64,000 bases of DNA from Bacteroidia bacterium (GTDB taxonomy: Bacteria; Bacteroidota; Bacteroidia; NS11-12g; UBA955). The notes beneath the pieces are model-generated. The model searched no databases and was not told where the DNA came from. It was given only the letters and a program-made list of their open reading frames with translations. Location: positions 186,001 through 250,000 of the forward strand of contig JAMNXP010000001.1 of NCBI GenBank assembly GCA_023653095.1, in the 5' to 3' direction. Numbering within the stretch: position 1 is the first letter of the stretch; every line of letters begins with the position of its first letter. The position numbers and the translations under genes are program-made. Shown here piece after piece: positions 10,628-19,993 of the stretch.

Positions 10628-12220
10628 ATGAATTTAAATCTTTTAAAATCAGGACTTTTACTCGCAACTGTTTGCTTGAGCATGAGTGCAATGGCACAAA
10701 AAAGGTCTATTAACACTGCTGAATTTGCACTTGAAAGTGGAAATCCTGACGATCTAATCATCGCGATTGAGGAAATTGAAAAAGCCCGTCAAAATGAAAA
10801 AACCAACAATGCAGCCAGAATGTGGCTCATCCGTTCAAAGGTTTACTCTACAGTTTTTGACAAAAAAGGCAATGAAATGATCCAACCATTTAGCAAAATG
10901 TCGGGAATGAAATCGGCTGAATCTATCTTGAAGTTTTACGGACAAACTTCCGACAAAAAAACTTCTGTTGATTTAGAAGAAGCGCAATTTCAAGTGGGAG
11001 CCGCATTTGCTTCATCTTTCAATGAATCTATGGCGTACTCTGAACAAATTGAAAAAGCTGGTTCAGATGAAATCAAGGGCAAATTGAATGACACGATGGT
11101 CATCTATTATCAATATTTGCTTGATTTATATTCCAAGTTAGATACTGGAATGATCAACAATTTGAAAGGGCAGAAGGTAGAACGCGACTTTTTCGTTGAG
11201 AGAATTGCATATTTTGCGTTGAGTAATTCGAGTCTTGAAAATAGAAAAAAAATCATGGAAGATTTGGTGGCTAAAGAGCGCCCAACACCTTTAATGATTG
11301 AGAGTTATTCAAAAGAATTGATGACCTCAGGTGATACAGTAGGTGCTTACAGAGTAATCAAAAATGCTTTAGTAAAAACCAACTACGACAACGATATATT
11401 TAACGTCTTAGTTAACTATTACCTGTCAATCAACAAAGAAGAAAAGTTGATGGAAGAAATCCAAGGTCAAATCCAAGAGAATCCAAATTCTCGAATTTAT
11501 TGGATCAGAGGATATCTAAATGAAAAAACGCAAAAATACGATGAAGCGACTGCAGATTATAAAAAATCACGCGAGTTAGACGAATTCAATTATGATGCCA
11601 ACTGGAATTTGGGTGTTTGTCTGATGAAATATGAAACACGTAAACTTCTTGAAGGAAAAACTCCAAGCGACCCTGCGGCAAAAGCAAAAATTGAACAACA
11701 GCGTATAAAATTGTTCCAGGAAGCTAAAGGATACTTAGAATTTGCCTTGGAAAATCCAGATTATTCAAAAACTGAATTAAAAGACATTTCTAAAGCTCTT
11801 AGAACTTGCTGCTTGGAATTAAACGACAACAAATGCGCTGGTGATTATAGAGATAAGATTCGTGAATTGGAAGGATTTTCATTAAGTGTTGGTGACAAGT
11901 TTATTTATCAAATTGATGGAAATTCCAACAGCATGGATATTAGCTACCAGAATAACAGAAATACCGTTTCAACAATTTCTTTAAAAGCAGATCCTAAGAA
12001 AGGGATTTCTGTAGAAAAGGAATTTGCAGCTGCAGGTTGGGTGAAAAACGGATATGTATGGCAAAAGGAATTTGAATACACCGACAAATCAGACATGTTA
12101 AGTTTGAGTGTTCGTGTAAACGATGAAAGCACTGTAAAAGGATTGATCTTAGTAAACGGAGTAATTGTTGCTGAGAAAGAAGTAGATGGTCCTGAGACTA
12201 GATTCTATATTCAGTTCTAA
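10628..12220 (+). CDS. Exported tetratricopeptide repeat protein
   Basis: A 530-residue protein with an N-terminal signal peptide (cleavage likely after SAMAQ, about residue 24), so periplasmic or surface located. The middle, about residues 60-390, is helical with TPR-like pairs, the clearest around IYWIRGYLNEKTQKYDEA and NYDANWNLGVCLM. A C-terminal beta-rich segment of about 120 residues follows and has no domain I recognise. TPR proteins usually scaffold protein complexes; no specific function can be assigned. It lies 28 bp behind gyrA on the same strand, an arrangement I recall from other Flavobacteriia, and is closed by a terminator. Confidence 0.75.
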   Translation: MNLNLLKSGLLLATVCLSMSAMAQKRSINTAEFALESGNPDDLIIAIEEIEKARQNEKTNNAARMWLIRSKVYSTVFDKKGNEMIQPFSKMSGMKSAESILKFYGQTSDKKTSVDLEEAQFQVGAAFASSFNESMAYSEQIEKAGSDEIKGKLNDTMVIYYQYLLDLYSKLDTGMINNLKGQKVERDFFVERIAYFALSNSSLENRKKIMEDLVAKERPTPLMIESYSKELMTSGDTVGAYRVIKNALVKTNYDNDIFNVLVNYYLSINKEEKLMEEIQGQIQENPNSRIYWIRGYLNEKTQKYDEATADYKKSRELDEFNYDANWNLGVCLMKYETRKLLEGKTPSDPAAKAKIEQQRIKLFQEAKGYLEFALENPDYSKTELKDISKALRTCCLELNDNKCAGDYRDKIRELEGFSLSVGDKFIYQIDGNSNSMDISYQNNRNTVSTISLKADPKKGISVEKEFAAAGWVKNGYVWQKEFEYTDKSDMLSLSVRVNDESTVKGLILVNGVIVAEKEVDGPETRFYIQF

Positions 12221-12228
12221 AATTAGTT

Positions 12229-12260
12229 AAGCGGGGATTAACAGTTCCCGCTTTCTTTTA
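12229..12260 (+). terminator. Terminator after the gyrA-TPR unit
   Basis: Seven-bp stem aagcggg (12229-12235) with cccgctt (12247-12253) and a T-rich tail, directly after the TPR gene stop. Confidence 0.65.
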
Positions 12261-12307
12261 ATAATACAATTTAACATAATGTAAATTATAAAACTAAAGT
12301 GTGTTTT

Positions 12308-12334
12308 TAAAAGGCCTGCTCGTGGCAGGCCCTT
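12308..12334 (-). terminator. Terminator of the BNR T9SS gene
   Basis: Perfect 7-bp GC-rich stem (ggcctgc 12313-12319, gcaggcc 12325-12331) with a 5-nt loop. On the minus strand it is followed by TTTTAAAAA, and it lies 7 bp beyond the stop at 12341. It could also act on plus-strand readthrough. Confidence 0.65.
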
Positions 12335-12340
12335 TGTCTG

Positions 12341-15300
12341 TTATTTACTTACTGATATCGATGTCGATTCAATCAACATTCTGTCCTCATTGAATACTTT
12401 GATGAAATAAATTCCAGATGATAAATTCAAATTGAAATCGGAAGATTTACCAGCAATCATTTTGTTTGAAATCATTAGTTGTCCGCTAGCATTCCAGATT
12501 TCAACAGATCCACTCACGAATGATTTAACTGCGAAATTTCCATCGTTTGGATTTGGATAAATTGAAATGGCATTTTTTAGGAAACTGTTAGAATTTACCG
12601 AGTTCAATATCAATGCATTGGAACTATCACTTAAACAACCTTGCCAACTTAAGCACGCCACATATCTACCTGTGTTTTTAGCATGAAAAAAGTCTCCAGT
12701 TCCTACTTTTACTCCGTTTCTAAACCATTGAACTTGTCCGTAACCAGGATAATTTAAAGGTCTCAAGGTATCAAAATCAACACCAATAGCCAATGTAGGT
12801 ACCGAAAGGTTCACAGTTATTACATTGCTTTTCAAACTATTGGGACTAGTACATTGATAATTTGTTGATACAACTACATGAAACTGATCCTTGTCTCTCA
12901 ATGGAGGCATTACTTTATAAGCATTTTGATTGGCTCCATTTATAGATGTATTGTTCTGATACCATTGGTAATTCAAAGTGATATTATTCATGTCCTGATT
13001 GGTATAATCAGACAAAATCAATAAGCTATCTGATTTACAAGGCGAATTGTTGCTTGAAATGATTTTCACATCTAAGGGAATTATCTTTCTGACGGTGATG
13101 TTTACAGATTCGGTATCACTGCCAATTTCGTTTTCAGAATACAAGATCAAATTATAATTTCCGATGCCTGAAAAATTGAATTTCGCCGTTGTGGATGTAG
13201 AATCCGTTGAATTAGTAAATGTGGGTGTCCCACCTGAGAATCTCCAACGGGTCTTAGTTGGTGTAAATTCGGATTGGTCAATTACGGTAATGGATTCATT
13301 TTGACAAACAACCTTATTGGAAATGCTGAATTTTGCAATGGGTTTGTTTGTTTTTATCCATGCATCACTGGTGAAAACCCCTCTCCCATGTGTTGCAACC
13401 ATAATCATTCCATCAGATTGTCTAAAATACAATCCGTCTACTCTTACAGCTCCCATACCCTCATTTTGAGCCACCCAATTGGGAGTTGTCGCTGAAATAT
13501 TGCTGCATGCGTAAATTCCTAGCTCAGTGCCTATGATAACCTCTCCGTCTTTGTATGGATTAGATAAAATACAATGTACCGGCATATTAGGTAGGTTTCC
13601 ATCTATGGCTTTCCAGGAGGTACCGCCATTGTAAGAAACGTAAACGTTATTTACTCCGTAATTACTTAGCGTAGCAAATAAGGTATCTACATTTTCATTG
13701 TGTCCATGCAACCATGAAATATTTCCAGCGTTGATACCCGATGAAATTGAGGTAAAAGTGGGAGTTCCAGAATGAGCGTTATCTGCATACATCAATGCTC
13801 CAGATCCGGTTCCTACAAAAACTCTACACTTGCCGTCACTTTTCTTTTGTATGGCTTGTAAAAAGCTGGCTTTACCCAATGATGAATTTCCAAAAGCAAT
13901 GGTTGAAGCACTATTATAGTCATTGAAAATACTGTTTCTAAAAAGAGATCCATCATTTTCAGCAGTAAACAAATAATCGTTCACATAATCTAAGGTTGCT
14001 GCGTTGATGAAATTACCGGTGCTGCTGCTGTTTAAGATTTGCTCGAATGATTGCCATCCATCGGTTGTACCATAAAATTGGTTATACACATACGATACCA
14101 CCATTTTCTGGTCTGATTTCTTGGATATAAAATTTAAACCACCATCACCACCCCAAAGATTTTTTTCATCGTTTAATCCCGATACATCAAAGTAAACAGT
14201 GCCATTGTCTTGTGCTCCTGCCAACATAAGATGTGAGCCCTTTGTGTTTGACATTGATCCACCATAAAATTGAGTGACCAAATAACCATTGTTGCGTTCT
14301 GCAAATGCGGTGCTGCTGTTTTGAGGATTGTTTTGGATGTTTGCAGCGTAAAATACACCACCATCACCACCAATCAGAACTCTATTTCCATCCGAATGAT
14401 ACACAATTTGATGTTGATCAGCATGAACATAAGAGCAACTAAGCGTGTTTTGATTTGCATTATTGCTCCATTTTGATATTTGTGTCCAATTGCTTCCAGA
14501 ATTGGTAGATCTAAATAAATTGATTCCCCCAATAATTAATTCCGATGCTTTTTTGGGATTAACAGCCATTATCAAGTCATACCAAGCCTGTCCGCGAGTG
14601 AAATCTGTCGAAGGAATCCCTTGGTCAGCATCTGCAGGCTCAGTGACGGTACTCCAATTAGAGCCTTGATTAAACGTGCGTGCAATGGATTCTACCTTTC
14701 CACCCGATTCAAATACAGCGTAAATGGTATCTTTAGAACTAGGCGCGCATGCAACATCTACCCTTCCAGAAAGTGAATTATTATCAGTATAGGCCACTGT
14801 AAACGAAGTCCCATTGTCGCTATACAGAACGCGTCCACCGCCTTTGTCAGAAGCTGTAGATCCTGAATTTCGGCGTGTACCTAACCAAATTCTGTTGTCA
14901 GCTCCAATCTCTAAGTCTGCAATGCAATACTTCAAAGATGTACTTGGAATATTAGAAATAACATTGGTAAAAGAGCTTCCACCGTTGGTACTTCTCATTA
15001 AACCAATATTGCTCACACTCCCGTTCCACTGTCCGCCATAGTAATTGATATCGGTTGCAACGTACAATACACTGGTGCCACTTTCATTTCTTACAACCAA
15101 ATCATTGATGTAAAAGTAATTTGCAGTATTACTGAGGTGGCTCCACGTTGTTCCTGCATCTGTGGATTTAAAAATACCATAACCTCTAGACGTTGTGGTA
15201 GTGCTTCCAAATCCTTCACCGGTGCCTACATATATGATTTTTGAATCATTAGGATCAAAGGCAATGCAAGAAACTGTGATGTTCGCCCATATTCCGGAGA

Positions 15301-15778
15301 CGTTTTTCCATTCACTGGAAGCACTTGTTATATCATTGTTATACCATAGTCCACCAGTGACACCGCCAGCCCATACTTTTTTTCCTGTATTATCATTCGG
15401 GTCAAATGTAAGTGCTCTGGTTCTGCCACCAACGTTGTTTGGACCGCGTGAAACCCAAGGAGAGGCTGAACTTCCTGGATTGGCTCGAAGTCCTATGTTT
15501 TTTTGATTTAACTTTTGTAGAGTCCCAAAAAGAACTTCAGGTGTGGGTCTTCCTAAAGCAGGATCCATGGTCTCAATGTAATCTTGCTTCCAAAACTCTA
15601 ATGGAGTTTCAGGGGTGATGTTTTGAGACTTTGAAATTGACTTATTTAGAGACTTTTTTGTCTTTTTTACAACTTTGTTATATTTTTTAATTTGTTTTAA
15701 TTCAATTGATTGAGTTTGACTAATTAAAGAACTAGTTGATGCAATTGAGAGAATAGAAAGTAAGAGTTTGATATTCAT
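12341..15778 (-). CDS. T9SS secreted BNR/sortilin-like beta-propeller protein with PKD domain
   Basis: Extracellular or surface protein of 1145 residues. After a signal peptide (to about residue 20) and a lysine-rich stretch, it has a large beta-propeller region, about 105-830, built of BNR/VPS10-like repeats. Many copies of the Asp-box-like pattern are visible (STDAGTTW, STNGGSSF, SYNGGTSW). The start WVSRGPNNVGGRTRAL is typical of this Bacteroidota sortilin-like group. A PKD-like domain (about 835-910, with TRWRFSGGTP) and Ig-like segments follow, and the chain ends in a T9SS type A tail starting at IYPNP. The function is unknown; such propellers may bind or process polymers. The gene at 38296-41505 has the same propeller type but lacks the sorting tail. 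Confidence 0.8.
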   Translation of the reverse strand: MNIKLLLSILSIASTSSLISQTQSIELKQIKKYNKVVKKTKKSLNKSISKSQNITPETPLEFWKQDYIETMDPALGRPTPEVLFGTLQKLNQKNIGLRANPGSSASPWVSRGPNNVGGRTRALTFDPNDNTGKKVWAGGVTGGLWYNNDITSASSEWKNVSGIWANITVSCIAFDPNDSKIIYVGTGEGFGSTTTTSRGYGIFKSTDAGTTWSHLSNTANYFYINDLVVRNESGTSVLYVATDINYYGGQWNGSVSNIGLMRSTNGGSSFTNVISNIPSTSLKYCIADLEIGADNRIWLGTRRNSGSTASDKGGGRVLYSDNGTSFTVAYTDNNSLSGRVDVACAPSSKDTIYAVFESGGKVESIARTFNQGSNWSTVTEPADADQGIPSTDFTRGQAWYDLIMAVNPKKASELIIGGINLFRSTNSGSNWTQISKWSNNANQNTLSCSYVHADQHQIVYHSDGNRVLIGGDGGVFYAANIQNNPQNSSTAFAERNNGYLVTQFYGGSMSNTKGSHLMLAGAQDNGTVYFDVSGLNDEKNLWGGDGGLNFISKKSDQKMVVSYVYNQFYGTTDGWQSFEQILNSSSTGNFINAATLDYVNDYLFTAENDGSLFRNSIFNDYNSASTIAFGNSSLGKASFLQAIQKKSDGKCRVFVGTGSGALMYADNAHSGTPTFTSISSGINAGNISWLHGHNENVDTLFATLSNYGVNNVYVSYNGGTSWKAIDGNLPNMPVHCILSNPYKDGEVIIGTELGIYACSNISATTPNWVAQNEGMGAVRVDGLYFRQSDGMIMVATHGRGVFTSDAWIKTNKPIAKFSISNKVVCQNESITVIDQSEFTPTKTRWRFSGGTPTFTNSTDSTSTTAKFNFSGIGNYNLILYSENEIGSDTESVNITVRKIIPLDVKIISSNNSPCKSDSLLILSDYTNQDMNNITLNYQWYQNNTSINGANQNAYKVMPPLRDKDQFHVVVSTNYQCTSPNSLKSNVITVNLSVPTLAIGVDFDTLRPLNYPGYGQVQWFRNGVKVGTGDFFHAKNTGRYVACLSWQGCLSDSSNALILNSVNSNSFLKNAISIYPNPNDGNFAVKSFVSGSVEIWNASGQLMISNKMIAGKSSDFNLNLSSGIYFIKVFNEDRMLIESTSISVSK

Positions 15779-15796
15779 AAGACGTAATATTTAATG

Positions 15797-16954
15797 TTAT
15801 TCAACCCAACTTTTCCAGTAGTTTGGATCTTCTAAATTCAATGCTTCTTCGGTAATTTGAAGCGGATAAAAAGGGTCGATCATTACAGCGAGTTCTTTGG
15901 TTTCTGTTTTACCAATACTCTTTTCAACGGTCCCTGGGTGTGGTCCGTGAGGAATTCCTTTTGGGTGTAAAGTAATCATTCCTCTTTCAACATGCTTTCT
16001 ACTCATGAAATCGCCATCAACATAGTATAGGATTTCATCGCTATCTACATTTGAATGGTTGTAGGGAGCAGGAATGGATTGTGGATGATAGTCATACATT
16101 CGAGGAACAAAGCTGCAGATCACGAAATTTCGGCCTTCGAAAGTCTGATGTATCGGAGGTGGCATATGTAATCTACCGGTTATGGGCTCAAAATCATGGA
16201 TGCTAAATCCATACGGGTAGCAATATCCATCCCAACCAATGGCATCAAACGGATGAGTAGCGTAGGTATAGGGATACAAAAGGTTTTGTTTCTTGATAAA
16301 TACCTTGAAATCACCCTTTTCATCATGAGTCACCAAGTTCTCAGGAAGTTTAATATCGCGTTCACAATAAGGTGAATGCTCTAGAAGTTGACCGAAGGAG
16401 TTTTGGTATCTTTTTGGTGGATATATAGGCGTGGGTGATTCAATCACCAACAATCTATTGTTTTCATCGTTGAATTCCAATTGATAAATGGTACCTCTTG
16501 GAATCACCAAATAATCTCCATATTCAAATCTAATTTGACCGTAAATGGTTTTTAGGGTTCCGCTTCCTTCGTGAACAAATAAAACTTCATCTGAATCGGC
16601 ATTTTTGAAGAAATAATCGGTCATGCTTTGCTTAGGAGCTGCAACTGATATGGTGATATCGGTATTCAACAATAAAGCTACCCTGCTCTTCAAATAATCA
16701 TTGGTTGGCGGAGTTTTGAATGTAATAAAACTGCGGTTACGCATGTTTTTACTTTGGGCAACTTTTGGTTCCACATTGATGGGCTCACCAATATCTTTGA
16801 CCAAAGTAGGAGGATGTGAATGGTATACCAATGAGTACATGGAATTAAATCCTTCAGTACTAATAAGTTCTTCAGCGTACAGAGTTCCGTCAGGTTTGCG
16901 GAATTGTGTATGTCTTTTACGCGGTACTTGACCAAGCTTGTAATAAAACGCCAT
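15797..16954 (-). CDS. hmgA: Homogentisate 1,2-dioxygenase
   Basis: Non-heme Fe(II) dioxygenase opening the homogentisate ring to maleylacetoacetate in tyrosine and phenylalanine breakdown; cytoplasmic. The 385-residue length and start MAFYYKLGQVPRKRH match the short bacterial form. The iron site of the cupin fold is visible in the last third: the His of APYNHSN, the Glu of SDE a few residues later, and the His of IPHGPHPG. No other gene of the tyrosine pathway (4-hydroxyphenylpyruvate dioxygenase, fumarylacetoacetase) is adjacent, so the pathway must be completed elsewhere. It lies 18 bp upstream of the BNR T9SS gene on the same strand, but a functional link is unlikely. The minus-strand upstream sequence has TATATTCG, one mismatch from the -7 box. 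Confidence 0.9.
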   Translation of the reverse strand: MAFYYKLGQVPRKRHTQFRKPDGTLYAEELISTEGFNSMYSLVYHSHPPTLVKDIGEPINVEPKVAQSKNMRNRSFITFKTPPTNDYLKSRVALLLNTDITISVAAPKQSMTDYFFKNADSDEVLFVHEGSGTLKTIYGQIRFEYGDYLVIPRGTIYQLEFNDENNRLLVIESPTPIYPPKRYQNSFGQLLEHSPYCERDIKLPENLVTHDEKGDFKVFIKKQNLLYPYTYATHPFDAIGWDGYCYPYGFSIHDFEPITGRLHMPPPIHQTFEGRNFVICSFVPRMYDYHPQSIPAPYNHSNVDSDEILYYVDGDFMSRKHVERGMITLHPKGIPHGPHPGTVEKSIGKTETKELAVMIDPFYPLQITEEALNLEDPNYWKSWVE

Positions 16955-17088
16955 AATTATAAAATTCCAACGAATATAATGAAGAATTCATGGAGGTTTA
17001 TCCACGGATTGTCATCAAATATCCCTAATTTCGGTAGGTTGATTGTTTCCAAAAGATAGATCAACGTCATTATTTGAATTGGAATCTT

Positions 17089-18090
17089 ATGAAAAGAAAG
17101 GAATTTATAAAAAATACAGGAATTTTTATCGGTGGTAGCCTTGCAATCCCATCATTATTTTCATCAAATAAAAGTGATTATAGTGTTTCTGAATATGTAA
17201 TTCTTATAAATCTGGGTGGTGGAGTTAGAAAACAAGATGTTCTTGGGTACGAAAATCCTAAGAACACTCATGCTTTATCTAAAATTGACACTATTATTCC
17301 CACTTTTTTTGGAGGTAAATTTCCGGAAAAATATCAGGACATTATTTCTAGCAATAACAACTATTTTTCAAATTTGCCTTTAATCAATCAGGGTATTTTG
17401 TTTTCAGAAGTTGAGTCGTTTAGTAACGAGCACGAACCAAATTTTAGATCATTGGTTTCTGTTAAAGAGAATGATGCCCAAAATGAAGTTAATCACTCAA
17501 TCTTTTCCTTGTTGTCAAAATACAAGAAATTCACCAAAGATGAGATGTGGCAAATTGGTGGAATTCAAATAGAAAAGAATTCTAGTTTCAACTATGTACC
17601 TTCAGGGCGAACTGATGATGAGACTATACAAAATGCTGCAAATGTTATATACCAGCATAAACCTAAATTCAGCAATATCAATTTAAATGATGCCGATGCT
17701 TGCCACTCAAGTTACAGCAGTTATTTGAATTCTATTGTAAGATCTACGGAATCTATTCATCAACTTTGGAACAACATTCAGAAAAGGGATTCTGCAATGT
17801 CTGGTAAAACAACTTTGATCATTATTCCAGAGATTGGACGAAATTTAGAAGCAAATTCCATTACAGACCAACATGGATTTCATTCATTCGATCACAACGA
17901 CGATAATAGCCGTAAAACATGGAGTCTTATTGTAGGTGCTGGTATTTCAGAGTCAAACAAAAATCGAATAGTCACAGAGGTGAAAGAATCACATCAAATT
18001 TTGCCTACAATAACCCAGTTGTTTGGTGTACATCATGAAATTAAACGTCAACTCATGTTGATCAACGATTTCAAGAGTTTATTGGTATAA
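17089..18090 (+). CDS. Alkaline-phosphatase-superfamily-like (DUF1501-like) exported protein
   Basis: A 333-residue protein from the ATG at 17089 (an in-frame TTG lies 15 bp upstream). The N-terminus MKRKEFIKNTG followed by a hydrophobic stretch resembles the Tat-type leaders of DUF1501 proteins, but the twin Arg is replaced by Lys-Arg-Lys, so Tat export is uncertain. Near the C-terminus, a strand-plus-motif segment (LIIIPEIGRN, then DQHGFHSFDH) resembles the TSDFGR...DHG metal region of DUF1501 and sulfatase-like proteins. The other metal ligands are not obvious, and activity cannot be claimed. It precedes rqcH by 29 bp on the same strand. It could instead be a divergent non-enzymatic relative. 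Confidence 0.5.
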   Translation: MKRKEFIKNTGIFIGGSLAIPSLFSSNKSDYSVSEYVILINLGGGVRKQDVLGYENPKNTHALSKIDTIIPTFFGGKFPEKYQDIISSNNNYFSNLPLINQGILFSEVESFSNEHEPNFRSLVSVKENDAQNEVNHSIFSLLSKYKKFTKDEMWQIGGIQIEKNSSFNYVPSGRTDDETIQNAANVIYQHKPKFSNINLNDADACHSSYSSYLNSIVRSTESIHQLWNNIQKRDSAMSGKTTLIIIPEIGRNLEANSITDQHGFHSFDHNDDNSRKTWSLIVGAGISESNKNRIVTEVKESHQILPTITQLFGVHHEIKRQLMLINDFKSLLV

Positions 18091-18119
18091 ATTGACTGTT
18101 TGCAACGAAATTTGTTACT

Positions 18120-19676
18120 GTGATTTCAAGCCATTGGACCTACTACTATTGGTCAGAGAGATTCGCATCTGAGATATTGGGTACTTATTGGCAAAATGCC
18201 ATTAGCTTCAGTAAAGACTCATTATTGGTTCAGTTTGCAGGTAAGAATACCCAAAAAGTATATGAATTTAAGTTTATCGACGGGGAACTTGTCATTTCTG
18301 AAGGTAACCAAATCAAGAATACTTCCAAAACCAAGCAAAATGCAGTGGTCCAATTCAAGGAATTGGTCAATCAAAGTGTTTTAAATGTTGAATGGTCATT
18401 GTTTGATAGGCAAATAACGATAGAGTTTTCTAATCAGTATAAGTTGCTCATTAAAGGATTTGGTCGTTATTCTAATTTGTTGCTTTACCCTCCAGACCAA
18501 GACCTACCCGATTCAATTTTTCGTTTGAATTTGAAAAATGATTGGGAATTCAAACTTCAAAAGTCAACTGCTTTTGTTTTTGTGAATTCCAGCCGTTTAT
18601 TGACAGACTATAACATTTGTTATACTAAAAATGACTTCGAAAATAGATTTAAATCATTAAATAACAATGAAATAGAATTATTGTTTGATGACGGATTTTT
18701 TAAAGGCGATTTAGGGGGACAAACAACCATTTTAAATAATATAGATTTTTACAAACTCGGAAAATTGACTTCAAGGAATGATAATCTTCTACTTTCAAAG
18801 GGCGTTTCCAGTTTTCAAGAATGGGGAAGTTTATTAGATGATTTTTTCAGGTCATACAGTAAAAAGTACTTCTTCAATAAAAAGAAATCGGATGTTATAG
18901 GAAGACTTGAAAAAGAAATTAAAGTTCACAGAGCTCAAATTAAGAATTTAGAAGCACGCATTAACGAAATCTCCACCCGAAGAAGTTTTCGGGAATTGGG
19001 CGATTTATTACTGACAAACGCGCACAGCATAAAAAGAGGAACCAGTGAGGCTTTGGTTTCTGATTATTTCACGGGACATCGAATCCGGATAAAATTGAAT
19101 CCGGATTTAACAGCAGCTGAAAACGCTGAAAAGTATTATCGAAAAGCCAAGAATGAATCACTAGAACGAGCTAAGTTTAATGAAAATCTAGAATTTAACC
19201 AGCAGGCGATGAACAGCAAAGAGGTGGCATTAAGTCAAGTCTTGACTGCAGAAAATTCAAAAGATCTGAGTTTAATTGAAGCAAGTCTGAAAAATCGTCC
19301 CCAGAAAGAAAGCAAAACTAAGGTCTTTCCTTACAAATTTTATGAATTCCAGGGTTTTGAAGTTTGGGTTGGTAAAAATGCAAAAAGCAACGATGAGTTG
19401 CTTAGGTTGAGTAAGAAAAACGATTTGTGGCTGCATGCTTTGGGAGTCTTTGGTTCACACGTCATTATTAGAAAAAAGTTAAGAGAATATCCTAAAGAAG
19501 TTATTCGATTCGCAGCGGAACTAGCGGCATTTCATTCAAAAGGCAAGCATCAGGGCCTTCAAACAGTAATGGTAGCGGAAAGAAAGTTTGTAAGTAAACA
19601 AAAAGGAGCATCTGCAGGTATGGTAAATGTATTGCAATTTCAAAGTATGGATGTAGAGCCTAAAAATCACGGATAA
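18120..19676 (+). CDS. rqcH: RqcH/NEMF-type ribosome quality control protein (NFACT domains)
   Basis: Binds stalled 50S-peptidyl-tRNA complexes and directs alanine tailing of the nascent chain in bacterial ribosome quality control; cytoplasmic. The GTG at 18120 gives 518 residues. The NFACT-N domain has the Asp-Arg pair at residues 96-97 (SLFDRQITIEF), matching the D97/R98 pair needed for function in Bacillus RqcH, followed by FGRYSNLLL, equivalent to the family's GRHSN motif. A coiled-coil middle (about 255-400) and a C-terminal NFACT-R/DUF814 domain follow (VGKNAKSNDELL, KNDLWLHALGVFGSHVII). Older annotations call such proteins fibronectin-binding. No other quality-control gene is next to it. 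Confidence 0.85.
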   Translation: MISSHWTYYYWSERFASEILGTYWQNAISFSKDSLLVQFAGKNTQKVYEFKFIDGELVISEGNQIKNTSKTKQNAVVQFKELVNQSVLNVEWSLFDRQITIEFSNQYKLLIKGFGRYSNLLLYPPDQDLPDSIFRLNLKNDWEFKLQKSTAFVFVNSSRLLTDYNICYTKNDFENRFKSLNNNEIELLFDDGFFKGDLGGQTTILNNIDFYKLGKLTSRNDNLLLSKGVSSFQEWGSLLDDFFRSYSKKYFFNKKKSDVIGRLEKEIKVHRAQIKNLEARINEISTRRSFRELGDLLLTNAHSIKRGTSEALVSDYFTGHRIRIKLNPDLTAAENAEKYYRKAKNESLERAKFNENLEFNQQAMNSKEVALSQVLTAENSKDLSLIEASLKNRPQKESKTKVFPYKFYEFQGFEVWVGKNAKSNDELLRLSKKNDLWLHALGVFGSHVIIRKKLREYPKEVIRFAAELAAFHSKGKHQGLQTVMVAERKFVSKQKGASAGMVNVLQFQSMDVEPKNHG

Positions 19677-19756
19677 ATTTTTAAAAACACAATGATTTGA
19701 TAATGAGTAGTTAAGATAATTAACTCCGAAAAAACACCGATTTTTTTCTAATTAGG

Positions 19757-19787
19757 TTTGTGTTTTCCGAAAACGTCTCTATATTTG
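19757..19787 (+). promoter_or_regulatory. Bacteroidota-type promoter of tRNA-Val
   Basis: TTTG at 19757-19760 and TATATTTG at 19780-19787 are separated by exactly 19 bp, a full match to TTTG-N19-TAnnTTTG. The tRNA begins 26 bp downstream. Confidence 0.7.
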
Positions 19788-19812
19788 CACTCGAATCAAG
19801 AACGAATCAAAA

Positions 19813-19887
19813 GGGGGCTTAGCTCAGCTGGTTCAGAGCATCTGCCTTACAAGCAGAGGGTCACTGGTTCGAATCCAGTAGCCCCCA
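19813..19887 (+). tRNA. tRNA-Val (anticodon UAC)
   Basis: A full cloverleaf can be folded: acceptor GGGGGCT with AGCCCCC plus discriminator A, D arm GCTC/GAGC, anticodon stem TCTGC/GCAGA with loop CTTACAA (anticodon TAC at 19848-19850), and T arm ACTGG/CCAGT with loop TTCGAAT. The 3' CCA is not encoded (A is followed by CAA). The gene stands alone with its own promoter and terminator; this 317-bp gap between protein genes holds nothing else that I see. Confidence 0.97.
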
Positions 19888-19893
19888 CAAAAA

Positions 19894-19925
19894 AAGAGCC
19901 TCGCGAAAGCGGGGCTTTTCTTTTT
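19894..19925 (+). terminator. Terminator of tRNA-Val
   Basis: Stem gagcctcgc (19896-19904) with gcggggctt (19909-19917), including one G-T pair, GAAA loop, then a T-rich run; it starts a few bases after the tRNA. Confidence 0.8.
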
Positions 19926-19980
19926 AATGTTGGGTTTTCTTTTAATTCTTTTGATAGCTCACATTTAAGTCTCGTTTCCT

Positions 19981-19988
19981 TAAATTTG
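19981..19988 (+). promoter_or_regulatory. -7 promoter box abutting the M42 peptidase start
   Basis: TAAATTTG is an exact TAnnTTTG match whose last base is 5 bp before the ATG at 19994. Transcription would start about at the start codon, giving a leaderless message. A clear -33 element at the usual distance is not seen. Confidence 0.45.
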
Positions 19989-19993
19989 TAATT

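Noticed and set aside
19758-19991. A 77-codon open frame over the tRNA region
   Set aside because: It runs through tRNA-Val and its terminator; the protein-like pattern is the translated tRNA, and no start or homology supports it.
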